Shown here: piece by piece, positions 52,792-60,381 of the stretch
Layout of the letters: each line of letters opens with the position of its first letter
Position numbering within the stretch: position 1 is the first letter of the stretch
Origin: Herbaspirillum sp.
GTDB taxonomy: Bacteria; Pseudomonadota; Gammaproteobacteria; Burkholderiales; Burkholderiaceae_D
DNA: 64,000 bases
Direction of reading: 5' to 3'
Assembly: GCA_028292625.1 (NCBI GenBank)
Contig: JAQGLY010000038.1
Coordinates: forward strand, 1-64,000
Translations under genes and position numbers: made by a program
The notes under the pieces: generated by a model
What the model was told of the DNA's origin: nothing
The model's database searches: none
What the model saw: only the letters and a program-made list of their open reading frames with translations

Positions 52792-53589
52792 TCAGCCGCT
52801 TGCCCCATGCAGATAGCTGCGCTGTTCCAGCACCGGACATAGCAATGCGGTCAGCGCCTGCGGTTGCGCCGCTTGCGGAACGTGACCGCAATCGAGCGTC
52901 AGCCGCAATGCGCCCGGCGACAGGGTTTGCATCAGCCGCTGGAACGGCAGCTTGACCGAGTTGTCCCGCAGCGCCTCGACGTACACCCGCGGCACGCTGC
53001 CGTGGCGCTGCGGCGTTAACGCCGGACGCATGGTTCGGCCGCGCTCGGCTTGCGGGCGCAGTTTGGCGACTGCCTGCAATGCCTCGGTTTCGTTGATGTC
53101 CTGCACGAAGAGATCGCGCGCGATGTGCGGCGGCACCATGGAGCTCAATCCATCGGCCGACCAATACAGGTGCGGCGAGACGCCGTCGACCCCGTAGTCC
53201 GGATCCTGCTCCAGGTAGCGCTCGATCAGTTCGCCAAAAGACATGCCGCTCGGCAACATCATGCCAGCCAGATACACCAGGCACTCGACGCACTCCGGCG
53301 CCGCTTCCGCGGCTTGCGACGCGACCACGCCGCCGCCGCTGTGAGCCAGCAATACTGCCGGCCGGTCCAGGCTCTTGAGCAGCTTCACCACGTGATCCGT
53401 ATACAGTTGCAGCGATACGTCCGCCGGCAAGGTCCGGTCGTCGGGGTCGCAGCCGTTGCCCGGCAGATCGATCGCAATCGTCCGCCAGCCGCGCTGCGTC
53501 AGGTATGGACGCCAGGCATCGAACGACCAGCTTCCTTGCCATGCGCCGTGGATCATGACCATGGTCTTGTTGCCGGGCCGCGCGCTCAT
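52792..53589 (-). CDS. Alpha/beta hydrolase (EstC/hydroxynitrile lyase-like)
   Basis: A 265-aa serine hydrolase. The oxyanion segment MIHGAWQGSWSF, nucleophile elbow LAHSGGGVVA (Ser about residue 83) and late His in DCGHVPQ are visible. It lies 59 nt before the 2-oxoglutarate oxygenase gene in the same direction. It could hydrolyse an ester, lactone or amide intermediate. Rut-type pathways also carry an alpha/beta hydrolase (RutD), but the sequence here is closer to plant-esterase-like proteins. Confidence 0.82.
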   Translation of the reverse strand: MSARPGNKTMVMIHGAWQGSWSFDAWRPYLTQRGWRTIAIDLPGNGCDPDDRTLPADVSLQLYTDHVVKLLKSLDRPAVLLAHSGGGVVASQAAEAAPECVECLVYLAGMMLPSGMSFGELIERYLEQDPDYGVDGVSPHLYWSADGLSSMVPPHIARDLFVQDINETEALQAVAKLRPQAERGRTMRPALTPQRHGSVPRVYVEALRDNSVKLPFQRLMQTLSPGALRLTLDCGHVPQAAQPQALTALLCPVLEQRSYLHGASG

Positions 53590-53638
53590 GCCGGTTTCAA
53601 ACGCCGGTGCGGCAACCGCATTGAAACGGCGGCGGGTG

Positions 53639-54142
53639 TCATGCCGCGTGGCGTCCGGCGAAGTCGGCGTAGGCCGCGGGGTCGAAGAACGTTTCGCCGG
53701 CCCGATAGCGCTTTGCCTCCGGAATCACCGGCAGCGGGAGATTCTCGGCGGCTCCGTCGAAGGTCAGCTCGAGTTGCACCCCGCTCGGGTCGTACACGAA
53801 CAATTGCCAGTAGCTGGTATTGGGAATCAGAAATTCGCGCCACGGCAGGCCGAATTTCTCGAATTGCCGGCGGAACGCGTTCCAGCCGACGGCGGTGATC
53901 GATACGTGATCGATGGCGCCGGAGCCGCTGGTCACCTTGCCTTCGGGACCGAGCGCCGGTCCGCCCGCGTAAATGTGGATCACCGCTTCACCCACTGGCG
54001 TCGGTACCGCGATCCAGGCGCCGGGATAGCCGAAATCGGGACGCGCGGTTTCGCGCAGGCCCAGCACCTTGGTGTAAAACGCTACGGTCGCGGCGAGGTT
54101 CGCTGTCTTTATCGCCACATGCAGAAGGCCGGTGATCACCAT
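53639..54142 (-). CDS. VOC-superfamily (glyoxalase/extradiol dioxygenase-like) protein
   Basis: A 167-aa VOC-fold protein. Candidate metal ligands are H8 (LLHVAI), a His in AIDHVSI and a Glu in QLELTF, in the usual paired beta-alpha-beta-beta-beta pattern. VFYTKVLGLRE is the typical first-module helix. AGAGGA precedes the ATG, and it is the first gene of the sigma-54 unit running to DUF3891. Reaction unknown: lyase, isomerase and dioxygenase members exist. Confidence 0.8.
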   Translation of the reverse strand: MVITGLLHVAIKTANLAATVAFYTKVLGLRETARPDFGYPGAWIAVPTPVGEAVIHIYAGGPALGPEGKVTSGSGAIDHVSITAVGWNAFRRQFEKFGLPWREFLIPNTSYWQLFVYDPSGVQLELTFDGAAENLPLPVIPEAKRYRAGETFFDPAAYADFAGRHAA

Positions 54143-54177
54143 AAGGGTTCCTCTTTATTTTTTTAAACATTCAGCAT

Positions 54178-54193
54178 TGCAAGCTTTATGCCA
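54178..54193 (-). promoter_or_regulatory. Sigma-54 promoter for VOC-to-DUF3891 operon
   Basis: On the minus strand: TGGCAT-aaagc-TTGCA, a perfect consensus, 35 bp before the VOC ATG. Confidence 0.84.
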
Positions 54194-54205
54194 TCCATCG
54201 GCCCG

Positions 54206-54283
54206 GGCCTGTTCACACTTCACGCGTCTTGCCAGCCCACGTTGTGGTTTGAACGCATCTCCAGAATCAAGTGTGAGCAGGCC
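54206..54283. promoter_or_regulatory. 15-bp inverted repeat, candidate shared activator site
   Basis: GGCCTGTTCACACTT and AAGTGTGAGCAGGCC are complementary at 14 of 15 positions, with a 48-nt spacer. It lies upstream of both the leftward and the rightward sigma-54 sites of this gap. Confidence 0.45.
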
Positions 54284-54412
54284 GTAGATGGAAAGCCGCG
54301 CCGCGCGCGCGAACGCGCTTGCGTGGTGCGTTTTGGCGACGCGGTGTGCTGTGCTTGTGCAAGTAGGCCTGCGCATCGACCGCTTCGATGCCCGGCCTGT
54401 GCCGGCGCGCAT

Positions 54413-54428
54413 GGGCATGAAGATTGCG
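54413..54428 (+). promoter_or_regulatory. Probable sigma-54 promoter for asparaginase-like gene
   Basis: GGGCAT-gaaga-TTGCG keeps GG-N10-GC with one mismatch in each outer base. It is 45 bp from the GTG start. Confidence 0.55.
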
Positions 54429-54473
54429 TGGTCCTTATGCATTTGAGCAATACCACACATTTCGGGAGCAATT

Positions 54474-56168
54474 GTGAAGAAACCACGCATCGCGCATCTG
54501 GCCGGGCCGACCGCCACGATTCAAAACACGCCGCCGCTGGTGACCTCGAACAAGGCGCGCGCCAAATATGGTTTGCCGCTGCTGGTCAATCAGGACGGCA
54601 GCGCGCCGCGCTTCGACGTGTTGCGCGCCCAGCGTCTGGCCGCGCCGGTCACCGTCTATGTGGAACAGTTCACCGGGCACCCGCTCGAGGCCGACGCCGC
54701 GGAGCTGTATGCGCCGCCGGACGGCTATCTCGACGCTGCCGGCGCATTTCACAAGGAACGTCAGAGCGCGCACGACAAACCGGTGTTCCAGGTGGAAATT
54801 CGCCCGGAAGACGGCCTGTATCCCTTGCCTTACATGGCGCGTCAGAGCGGCGGCGGTGCGTGGGACGACGATTGCGCTTTTCCGGGGGCGCCGGCGGATC
54901 AGGCGCGCCAGGGATTCTATCCGGACGGATCGCGCAGCTTCGAGGAAATCGACCGGCTGGAAGTCAGTTATGCGGGCATCGGCAACATGATTTCGAGCAA
55001 GGCGGACGTCGATTTCTTCCGCATCATGCCGCCCGGCGGCTACACCAAGGGCTTGCCCGCGGCGCAGCGCACCGATATCGGCGACGGCGATATTGCGCCC
55101 GAGCGGCGCGGCGAGGATTTCTTTTCCTACCGGCCCTACCATCTGGCGTCGACCGGCACGCGCCGCACGCTGGCGCGCGCCACCAATGCGGTGCAGAAGA
55201 TTCTGGCGTCCGGCGACTATCTCGGCGCCGTGTGGACCGAAGGCAGTCCGACGTCCGAAGAAAGCATTTACTGGATGGGCTTGCTGATCGACACCGTCAA
55301 ACCGATCTGCGGCAATTCGGCGCAGCGCACGCAGGGCGAGATCAGCAATGACGGGCCGAAGAATATCGTCGATTCGGTCGACTACATCACGTCGCGCGTG
55401 TGGGCCGACGAACAGGGCCGTAACAAGGCCGGCGCCGTGTTGATTCAGGAGCAGCGCATTTTCGCGGCGCGCGCGGTGCAAAAGGCGGATGCGCGTCCGG
55501 GAGGCTACGTCGCCACCGGCGGCCATGGCGGCATCCTCGGCGCGTCAGGGCATGCCGGCGCGCCGCTGCTGCATTATTTGCCGACGTCGAAGCATACCTG
55601 GAATTCGGAAGTGAACCTGAGCAGGCTGCCGGCGCAAGTCACCGGTTTGCGGATGGGAAGCGAAGGCATCGCAACGGTGGCCGTGCCGATCAAGGATGCC
55701 GGCGGCGGTCTGCTCGAAAGCGCCATCCCCAAGGTGTCCATCGTCAAGGACGGCAGCTACGTGGGTGCGGAAAGCAATTCCGATATCGAGCGCGAAGTGG
55801 ATTTGCTGGCGCTGCTGGATGACGCGCTCAAGCATGAACCGCTGTCGGGATTTATCGTCGAAGGCCTGACGCCGTACGGCACCATGACCTCGGCCGCGCG
55901 CAACAAACTGATGCTGCGCGCGCTGTACAGCGGCATGCCGGTGGTGCGGGTCGGACGCGGCAATACCGAGGGCTTCGTGCCCCGGCGCGATGAATGCATT
56001 GCCGGTTCCAATCTGACGGCCACCAAGGCGAGGCTGTTGCTGATGGCGTCGATGATGAAATTGGGCGCGCTGCCGATTGCAAAAAATCCGGATGCTCCGA
56101 CGCTGTCCGAGATTGAGGCGACGGCGGCCAAGGTCGGGTTGTATCAAGGCATATTCGATACGCACTAG
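54474..56168 (+). CDS. Long asparaginase-like amidohydrolase
   Basis: A 564-aa protein whose second half carries asparaginase-fold signatures: a DGPKNIVDSVDYI helix near 300, GAVLIQEQRIFAARAVQK near 325-342 and FIVEGLTPYGTMTSAA followed by GMPVVRVGRG, the substrate-pocket and GIPVV motifs. Ordinary asparaginases have about 330 residues. Here about 230 extra N-terminal residues precede, and the catalytic Thr loops are not obvious to me. The start is GTG with GGGAG 6 nt upstream. It probably hydrolyses a side-chain or ureide amide. Exact family placement is uncertain. Confidence 0.65.
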   Translation: MKKPRIAHLAGPTATIQNTPPLVTSNKARAKYGLPLLVNQDGSAPRFDVLRAQRLAAPVTVYVEQFTGHPLEADAAELYAPPDGYLDAAGAFHKERQSAHDKPVFQVEIRPEDGLYPLPYMARQSGGGAWDDDCAFPGAPADQARQGFYPDGSRSFEEIDRLEVSYAGIGNMISSKADVDFFRIMPPGGYTKGLPAAQRTDIGDGDIAPERRGEDFFSYRPYHLASTGTRRTLARATNAVQKILASGDYLGAVWTEGSPTSEESIYWMGLLIDTVKPICGNSAQRTQGEISNDGPKNIVDSVDYITSRVWADEQGRNKAGAVLIQEQRIFAARAVQKADARPGGYVATGGHGGILGASGHAGAPLLHYLPTSKHTWNSEVNLSRLPAQVTGLRMGSEGIATVAVPIKDAGGGLLESAIPKVSIVKDGSYVGAESNSDIEREVDLLALLDDALKHEPLSGFIVEGLTPYGTMTSAARNKLMLRALYSGMPVVRVGRGNTEGFVPRRDECIAGSNLTATKARLLLMASMMKLGALPIAKNPDAPTLSEIEATAAKVGLYQGIFDTH

Positions 56169-56185
56169 GGCGTGTTGACACGCCC
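56168..56185. terminator. Hairpin between convergent genes
   Basis: GGGCGTG-ttga-CACGCCC is a perfect 7-bp stem starting on the last base of the asparaginase-like gene. It can serve both converging transcripts but lacks a U-tract. Confidence 0.5.
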
Positions 56186-56188
56186 CGA

Positions 56189-57415
56189 TCAGCGTTCGCC
56201 GCTCTGCAACGGATCCATATACAGCTGGCGCAAGGCGGCGCGGTAGCCGGGCGTGTTCATCTCGCGGTGAGCGGCGACCGGATCGGCGCCGGCCAGCAGC
56301 GGCGTGCTGGCGCTCCAGGACAGCTTCCGGATGAACTCGATGCGGTCGGCGCGCAATGTTTCATAGGCCGCGGTCAAATCCCGCACGTCCACTTTGCCGC
56401 CGTCGGCCCTGGCCGCCATCAGCGCGACGAATGCGCAGCCGTCTTCGATGGCCTGGGTCGCGCCCTGTCCCAGCGTGGGTACCATGGCGTGCGCGCTGTC
56501 TCCCACCAGCAACACCCGGCCGCCGCGGTCGCGGAAACGGGTCTGTATCTGCTGCATGCGGGACCAATGCAGCGTGTGCGACTGATCGTCGGCGGCCGCC
56601 ACCAGCAGTTTGCAGATATCCAGTGTGGGGCCGGCGGCCGGAATATAGGCGCGTTGCAATGCTTCCGCGGCCGTCCTTTTATCCGCCATCATCTGGCCCG
56701 CGGTCGCGATCGGCACGGTGCCGCTCAGGTAGATGCTGCCCTTGGGCAAACGATAGGCCAGCAGCCGGTGCGGGCCGTTGAACCATTGCTCCATGTCCCA
56801 CTCTTCCATTTCCTCAAGTCCGCTGAACTTTTGCTCATCGATCAGCAGCCGGAAATTGGCGACCTGAAGTTGTTGCGCCTGAGGTACGCCGTAGCACAAT
56901 TCGCGCACCCGCGAATAACGTCCGTCGCAGGCAATCAGCAAATCGATATCGGCGATGCTGCGGCGTTCCCGAGTGACGGTGTGTTCCAGATCGATGCTCA
57001 TGCGATCCGCATCGGCGTTGCCGTAATTGAGGCTGACCAGCGCTTCCTCGAAATGGGTCGCTTCGGCCACCGCTTCGCGCGCCACGTTGTGCAAGTCGGC
57101 CCAACGGATACGGATGCCGGGACGGTCCGCCACCTCCGACATCGGTATCTCGTACAGCGGTTCGCCGCTGACCAGGTTGGCGCGCCAGCGGGTCCACGGC
57201 AGGCTCACGGCGCGCAGTTCGTCCGCCATCGCCGGCATCACGGCATCCAGCGCCTTCAACGCGTTCGGGCCGATATTCAGACCATTGCCCGCGTTGATGT
57301 GGTCATAGCGCGATACCTGATCGACCACGATCGTTTCTATGCCGGCAATCGCTTGCAAGCCTCGCGCAATGACTCCGCCGGAAACGCCGGCGCCGATGAT
57401 AACGACACGACACAT
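56189..57415 (-). CDS. FAD-dependent aromatic-ring monooxygenase 2
   Basis: A 408-aa group-A flavin monooxygenase. GAGVSGG near residue 9, AGNGLNIGPNALKAL, CDGRYSRVRE and GDSAHAMVPTLGQGAT are visible, along with WFNGPHRLLAY shared with the two paralogues. It appears monocistronic. No clear sigma-54 site precedes it. It likely performs NAD(P)H-dependent hydroxylation of an aromatic or heteroaromatic ring. Urate-type substrates are possible but unproven. Confidence 0.86.
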   Translation of the reverse strand: MCRVVIIGAGVSGGVIARGLQAIAGIETIVVDQVSRYDHINAGNGLNIGPNALKALDAVMPAMADELRAVSLPWTRWRANLVSGEPLYEIPMSEVADRPGIRIRWADLHNVAREAVAEATHFEEALVSLNYGNADADRMSIDLEHTVTRERRSIADIDLLIACDGRYSRVRELCYGVPQAQQLQVANFRLLIDEQKFSGLEEMEEWDMEQWFNGPHRLLAYRLPKGSIYLSGTVPIATAGQMMADKRTAAEALQRAYIPAAGPTLDICKLLVAAADDQSHTLHWSRMQQIQTRFRDRGGRVLLVGDSAHAMVPTLGQGATQAIEDGCAFVALMAARADGGKVDVRDLTAAYETLRADRIEFIRKLSWSASTPLLAGADPVAAHREMNTPGYRAALRQLYMDPLQSGER

Positions 57416-57544
57416 CGCAAAACCCCTAATGGTGAATTTTCTGCATTCCCGCGGCGCCGGCCTGGACAGAACAGTCCCGGCGTCGTTAATTATTGTTTTG
57501 ATATTTTATCGATTATCGCTCATGCATCGCCTGACTGGCCCATT

Positions 57545-57560
57545 TGGCATAAAACTTGCT
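57545..57560 (+). promoter_or_regulatory. Sigma-54 promoter for flavin reductase unit
   Basis: TGGCAT-aaaac-TTGCT is a perfect consensus, 96 bp before the flavin reductase ATG. Confidence 0.84.
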
Positions 57561-57656
57561 CACACACCGTGTGGTATTGAAGCGTCACCGCAGATTCCCA
57601 GGGCCGGTTAACAAGCCCTATAGCACGCAAGCCAATGCCTGACCAAGGAGAAAAAC

Positions 57657-58223
57657 ATGATGAGCGTATCGGCTCAGGCAGTCAGTGCAACGCCCGCAAA
57701 TCGGACGGAAAAAGAACAACCCACGTTGGAATTTCGCTTCAAGGCCGGCATGCGCCAACTGGCCGGCGGCGTGTGCGTAATAGCAACACAGGCCGACGGC
57801 GTGCGCCATGCGTCCACCGTGACTTCCGTCAGTTCGCTTTCGATGGATCCACCGTCGATGGTGGTGTGCATCAAACGCGATTCTTCCATTCATTCGCCGC
57901 TGCAAATGACGCGGAAATTGTCGGTCAATCTGCTGTCGACCGGACAGATCGAGGTCGCCGACAGTTGCACCGGCTTCGACGGAAGCACGGGCGAAGCGCG
58001 CTTCAAAAACGGTTCGTGGCGCATGCATGGCAGCGGCGTTCCGGTTCTGGAAGGCACGCTCGCGTCTATCGTCTGCAAGGTCGAAGAAAGCTGGGTCGGC
58101 GGATCGCATTCGGTGCTTCTGTGCTCGGTCGAAGATATCGTGGACGGTGTCGACGGCCAGCCGCTGGTCTATGCCAATCGCAGCTATTCGGCCCTGCAAC
58201 CGATTGTCCCGCCCCCTACATAA
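57657..58223 (+). CDS. NAD(P)H:flavin reductase (RutF/NtaB-like)
   Basis: A 188-aa flavin reductase-domain protein. FKAGMRQLAGGVCVIATQ near residues 29-46 and STVTSVSSLSMDPPSMVVCI near 55-74 are the family hallmarks. It supplies FMNH2 to two-component monooxygenases. It is the only such gene in the window, while five LLM monooxygenases that need FMNH2 are present, so it probably serves all of them. AAGGAG precedes the ATG, and an alternative ATG lies one codon later. The flavin-containing monooxygenase gene follows 48 nt downstream. Confidence 0.9.
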   Translation: MMSVSAQAVSATPANRTEKEQPTLEFRFKAGMRQLAGGVCVIATQADGVRHASTVTSVSSLSMDPPSMVVCIKRDSSIHSPLQMTRKLSVNLLSTGQIEVADSCTGFDGSTGEARFKNGSWRMHGSGVPVLEGTLASIVCKVEESWVGGSHSVLLCSVEDIVDGVDGQPLVYANRSYSALQPIVPPPT

Positions 58224-58271
58224 TCGCATGCAACGATCCACGGGCAGGCCCTAATATCAAATGGAGTCCGC

Positions 58272-59717
58272 ATGAAAACAGACGAGGCCAGACTTCAGGC
58301 CCTTGCGCAGCGCATCGGAACCGAATCCGAGATGCTGGCGTATCCTTCGCGCAGCTGGGTCGATCAGGTGAGCGACGACGCCGGCGGCCCGGTGCTGGAT
58401 GTGTTGATCGTCGGCGCCGGACAATGTGGCTTGGCGGTAGGGCAGGGCTTGATCCGCGACGGCGTCGGCAACATTTTGCTGATCGACCGCAATCGGGAAG
58501 GCTACGAAGGACCGTGGCTGACCTACGCGCGCATGAATACGCTGCGCACACCCAAAATCCAGGTCGGCATGGATCACGGTTTGCCCAGCCTTACCACCCG
58601 CGCATGGTACGAAGCCAAGTACGGCCCGGGCAGCTGGGATGCGGTCGACCGCGTCAGCCGCGAAGACTGGATGGGTTATTTGCGCTGGTATCGCAAGGTG
58701 CTCAATCTGCCGGTCCGCAATGAGCGCGAATTGGTGGACGTGGCGCAGGAACGGAACTGGTTTCGCGTCACTCTGAAAAGCCCGAACGGCGCGGAGACGG
58801 TGCGCGCCAGGCGCATTGTGATGGCGACCGGCTTCGAGGGCAACGGCGAATGGCGCGTCCCCGACGAGATTGCCGCCGCGTTGCCGCCCGAGCGGCGCGT
58901 GCATTCCAATACCGTCATCGATTTTGCGCGCTATCGCGGCAAGCGGGTCGGCATCCTGGGCCACGGCGCATCCGCCTTCGATGCCGCCATCACCGCCATC
59001 CGGCACGGCGCGCAGTCCGCCGACATCTGTTTTCGGCGTGAAACGATCCCGACCATCAATCCGTATCGCGGCGTCGAGTATGTCGGCTTCCTCAAGGATT
59101 TTTCCGAGATGGACGATGCGATACGCTGGAGTCTGAATTACTTTTTCGATGTGCACGATCAGCCGCCGGCCAAGGGCAGCTTTGAGCTGGCGCAAACTTT
59201 TTCGAACTTCGCCATGCATAGCGGATCGCCGTGGCTGGAAGTCGGCATGGCGGGCGACGAGATCCGCATCCGCACACCGCATCGTACCTTCCTGTTCGAC
59301 GAGGTCATCTGCGCCACCGGTTCGGTGCCCGATCTGGGCCGCCGGATCGAGTTGCGTTCGTTTGCCGGCGATATCGCCTTGTGGCGCGACCGCTATACGC
59401 CGCCGCCGGCCGAAGAGCGCGAGCTGCTGGGGTTTTATCCCTATCTCGGTGCGCATTACGAGTTGCAGGAAAAGACGCCGGGCTGCGCGCCGTTTCTGAA
59501 CCGCATCTATGCGTTCAATTTCTCGGCGATCCTGAGCATGGGGCCGCACTCGACCTCGATCAGCGGCCATAAATATTCGGTGCCGCGCATCATCCGCGGC
59601 ATCACGCGCAGTCTGTTCCTGGAGCAGCAGCATGGCGTGATGGACGGCATCAAGTCGTTCCGGGAACCCGAGATCGTATGGCCGTGCGCAGCGCGGCATA
59701 GCGAATGCGCGACCTGA
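58272..59717 (+). CDS. Flavin-containing monooxygenase-like NAD(P)/FAD oxidoreductase
   Basis: A 481-aa protein with two Rossmann motifs: FAD-binding VLIVGAGQCGLAVG near 44-57 and NADP-binding VGILGHGASAFDAA near 226-239, plus ATGSVPDLG near the C-terminal third. This resembles flavin-containing and Baeyer-Villiger-type monooxygenases, although the full FxGxxxHxxxW motif is not obvious. GGAG lies before the ATG. It probably shares the sigma-54 transcript of the flavin reductase. N- or C-oxygenation of a soft nucleophile is the likely chemistry. Confidence 0.78.
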   Translation: MKTDEARLQALAQRIGTESEMLAYPSRSWVDQVSDDAGGPVLDVLIVGAGQCGLAVGQGLIRDGVGNILLIDRNREGYEGPWLTYARMNTLRTPKIQVGMDHGLPSLTTRAWYEAKYGPGSWDAVDRVSREDWMGYLRWYRKVLNLPVRNERELVDVAQERNWFRVTLKSPNGAETVRARRIVMATGFEGNGEWRVPDEIAAALPPERRVHSNTVIDFARYRGKRVGILGHGASAFDAAITAIRHGAQSADICFRRETIPTINPYRGVEYVGFLKDFSEMDDAIRWSLNYFFDVHDQPPAKGSFELAQTFSNFAMHSGSPWLEVGMAGDEIRIRTPHRTFLFDEVICATGSVPDLGRRIELRSFAGDIALWRDRYTPPPAEERELLGFYPYLGAHYELQEKTPGCAPFLNRIYAFNFSAILSMGPHSTSISGHKYSVPRIIRGITRSLFLEQQHGVMDGIKSFREPEIVWPCAARHSECAT

Positions 59718-59738
59718 ATTTCAGGCAGCGGCCAAGGG

Positions 59739-60266
59739 TCATTCGACGAACCGGAATTCCATCCCGTAATCCTGGTCCAGATGGCACGAGAAATGATCCA
59801 CCTGGTTGGTATCGGCCAGTTCGAGGTTCATGAAATCGATCTTTTCGCCGTCGGTGAACGGTCCTGCATGCCATGTGCTGCGATGCAGCTTGATGCCCAG
59901 GTTGGGGGGGACGCGGAAGGCCTGGATTTTGCTCGGGTCCGGCATCTTGGTCGGGTAGTCCGGATCGTTCGGCGGCGCTACCGCGATCAGCCAGGGCTGG
60001 CCGCCGATGGCGATCAGGCACTGCGTCACGCTCAAATGGCGAGTGATCATGCGGAAGCTGCGCTCCTTGCGCATCAGCGGCAGGATATAGAAGCGCGGAA
60101 TGCCGCGGCCGAGTTCGAGCTGCGCATCGTCCGGTCCGAACGGCGTGCCGTCCAGCGCCGGTTTGATCACCTGTCCGAAGGGCGCGAAAGTCTCGGCTTC
60201 CAAGGGCAGTATCTTCAGGTCCATCATTTTCACTGCGCGGCTGGTTTGCGGTGCGGCGTCGTTCAT
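59739..60266 (-). CDS. Ureidoglycolate lyase family protein (AllA-like)
   Basis: A 175-aa cupin-fold protein. LEAETFAPFGQVI at the start, SFRMITRHLSVTQCLIAIGGQPWLIAVAP in the middle and LHRSTWHAGPF follow the AllA pattern, with conserved His residues for metal or substrate. AllA splits ureidoglycolate into glyoxylate and urea, the last step of allantoin use. GGAGGAG precedes the ATG. It is convergent with the flavin monooxygenase gene and divergent from the MFS gene. Confidence 0.8.
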   Translation of the reverse strand: MNDAAPQTSRAVKMMDLKILPLEAETFAPFGQVIKPALDGTPFGPDDAQLELGRGIPRFYILPLMRKERSFRMITRHLSVTQCLIAIGGQPWLIAVAPPNDPDYPTKMPDPSKIQAFRVPPNLGIKLHRSTWHAGPFTDGEKIDFMNLELADTNQVDHFSCHLDQDYGMEFRFVE

Positions 60267-60298
60267 TTTTGCTCCTCCGAATGCGATGGGGTCTTACT

Positions 60299-60314
60299 AG
60301 CATATGTCATACCA
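60299..60314 (-). promoter_or_regulatory. Possible sigma-54 promoter for AllA-like gene
   Basis: On the minus strand: TGGTAT-gacat-ATGCT keeps GG-N10-GC with one mismatch in each element. It is 32 bp from the ATG. Confidence 0.42.
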
Positions 60315-60381
60315 GCTCGCGCTCTTTTATAGTGCGCCGTATGGCCCGATTCATGGCCTGGATTTTGCTACCTCCTGGCGC

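Larger units (their letters stand above)
54143..54473. other. Divergent regulatory region between VOC unit and asparaginase-like gene
   Basis: The 331-nt gap has a perfect leftward sigma-54 site, a near-consensus rightward one 46 bp from the GTG start, and between them a 15-bp inverted repeat (one mismatch) listed separately. No gene is supported. Confidence 0.5.

Noticed and set aside
60287..60302. Sigma-54-like site TGGGGT-cttac-TAGCA toward the DHA2 MFS gene
   Set aside because: Three mismatches to consensus, no better than chance.
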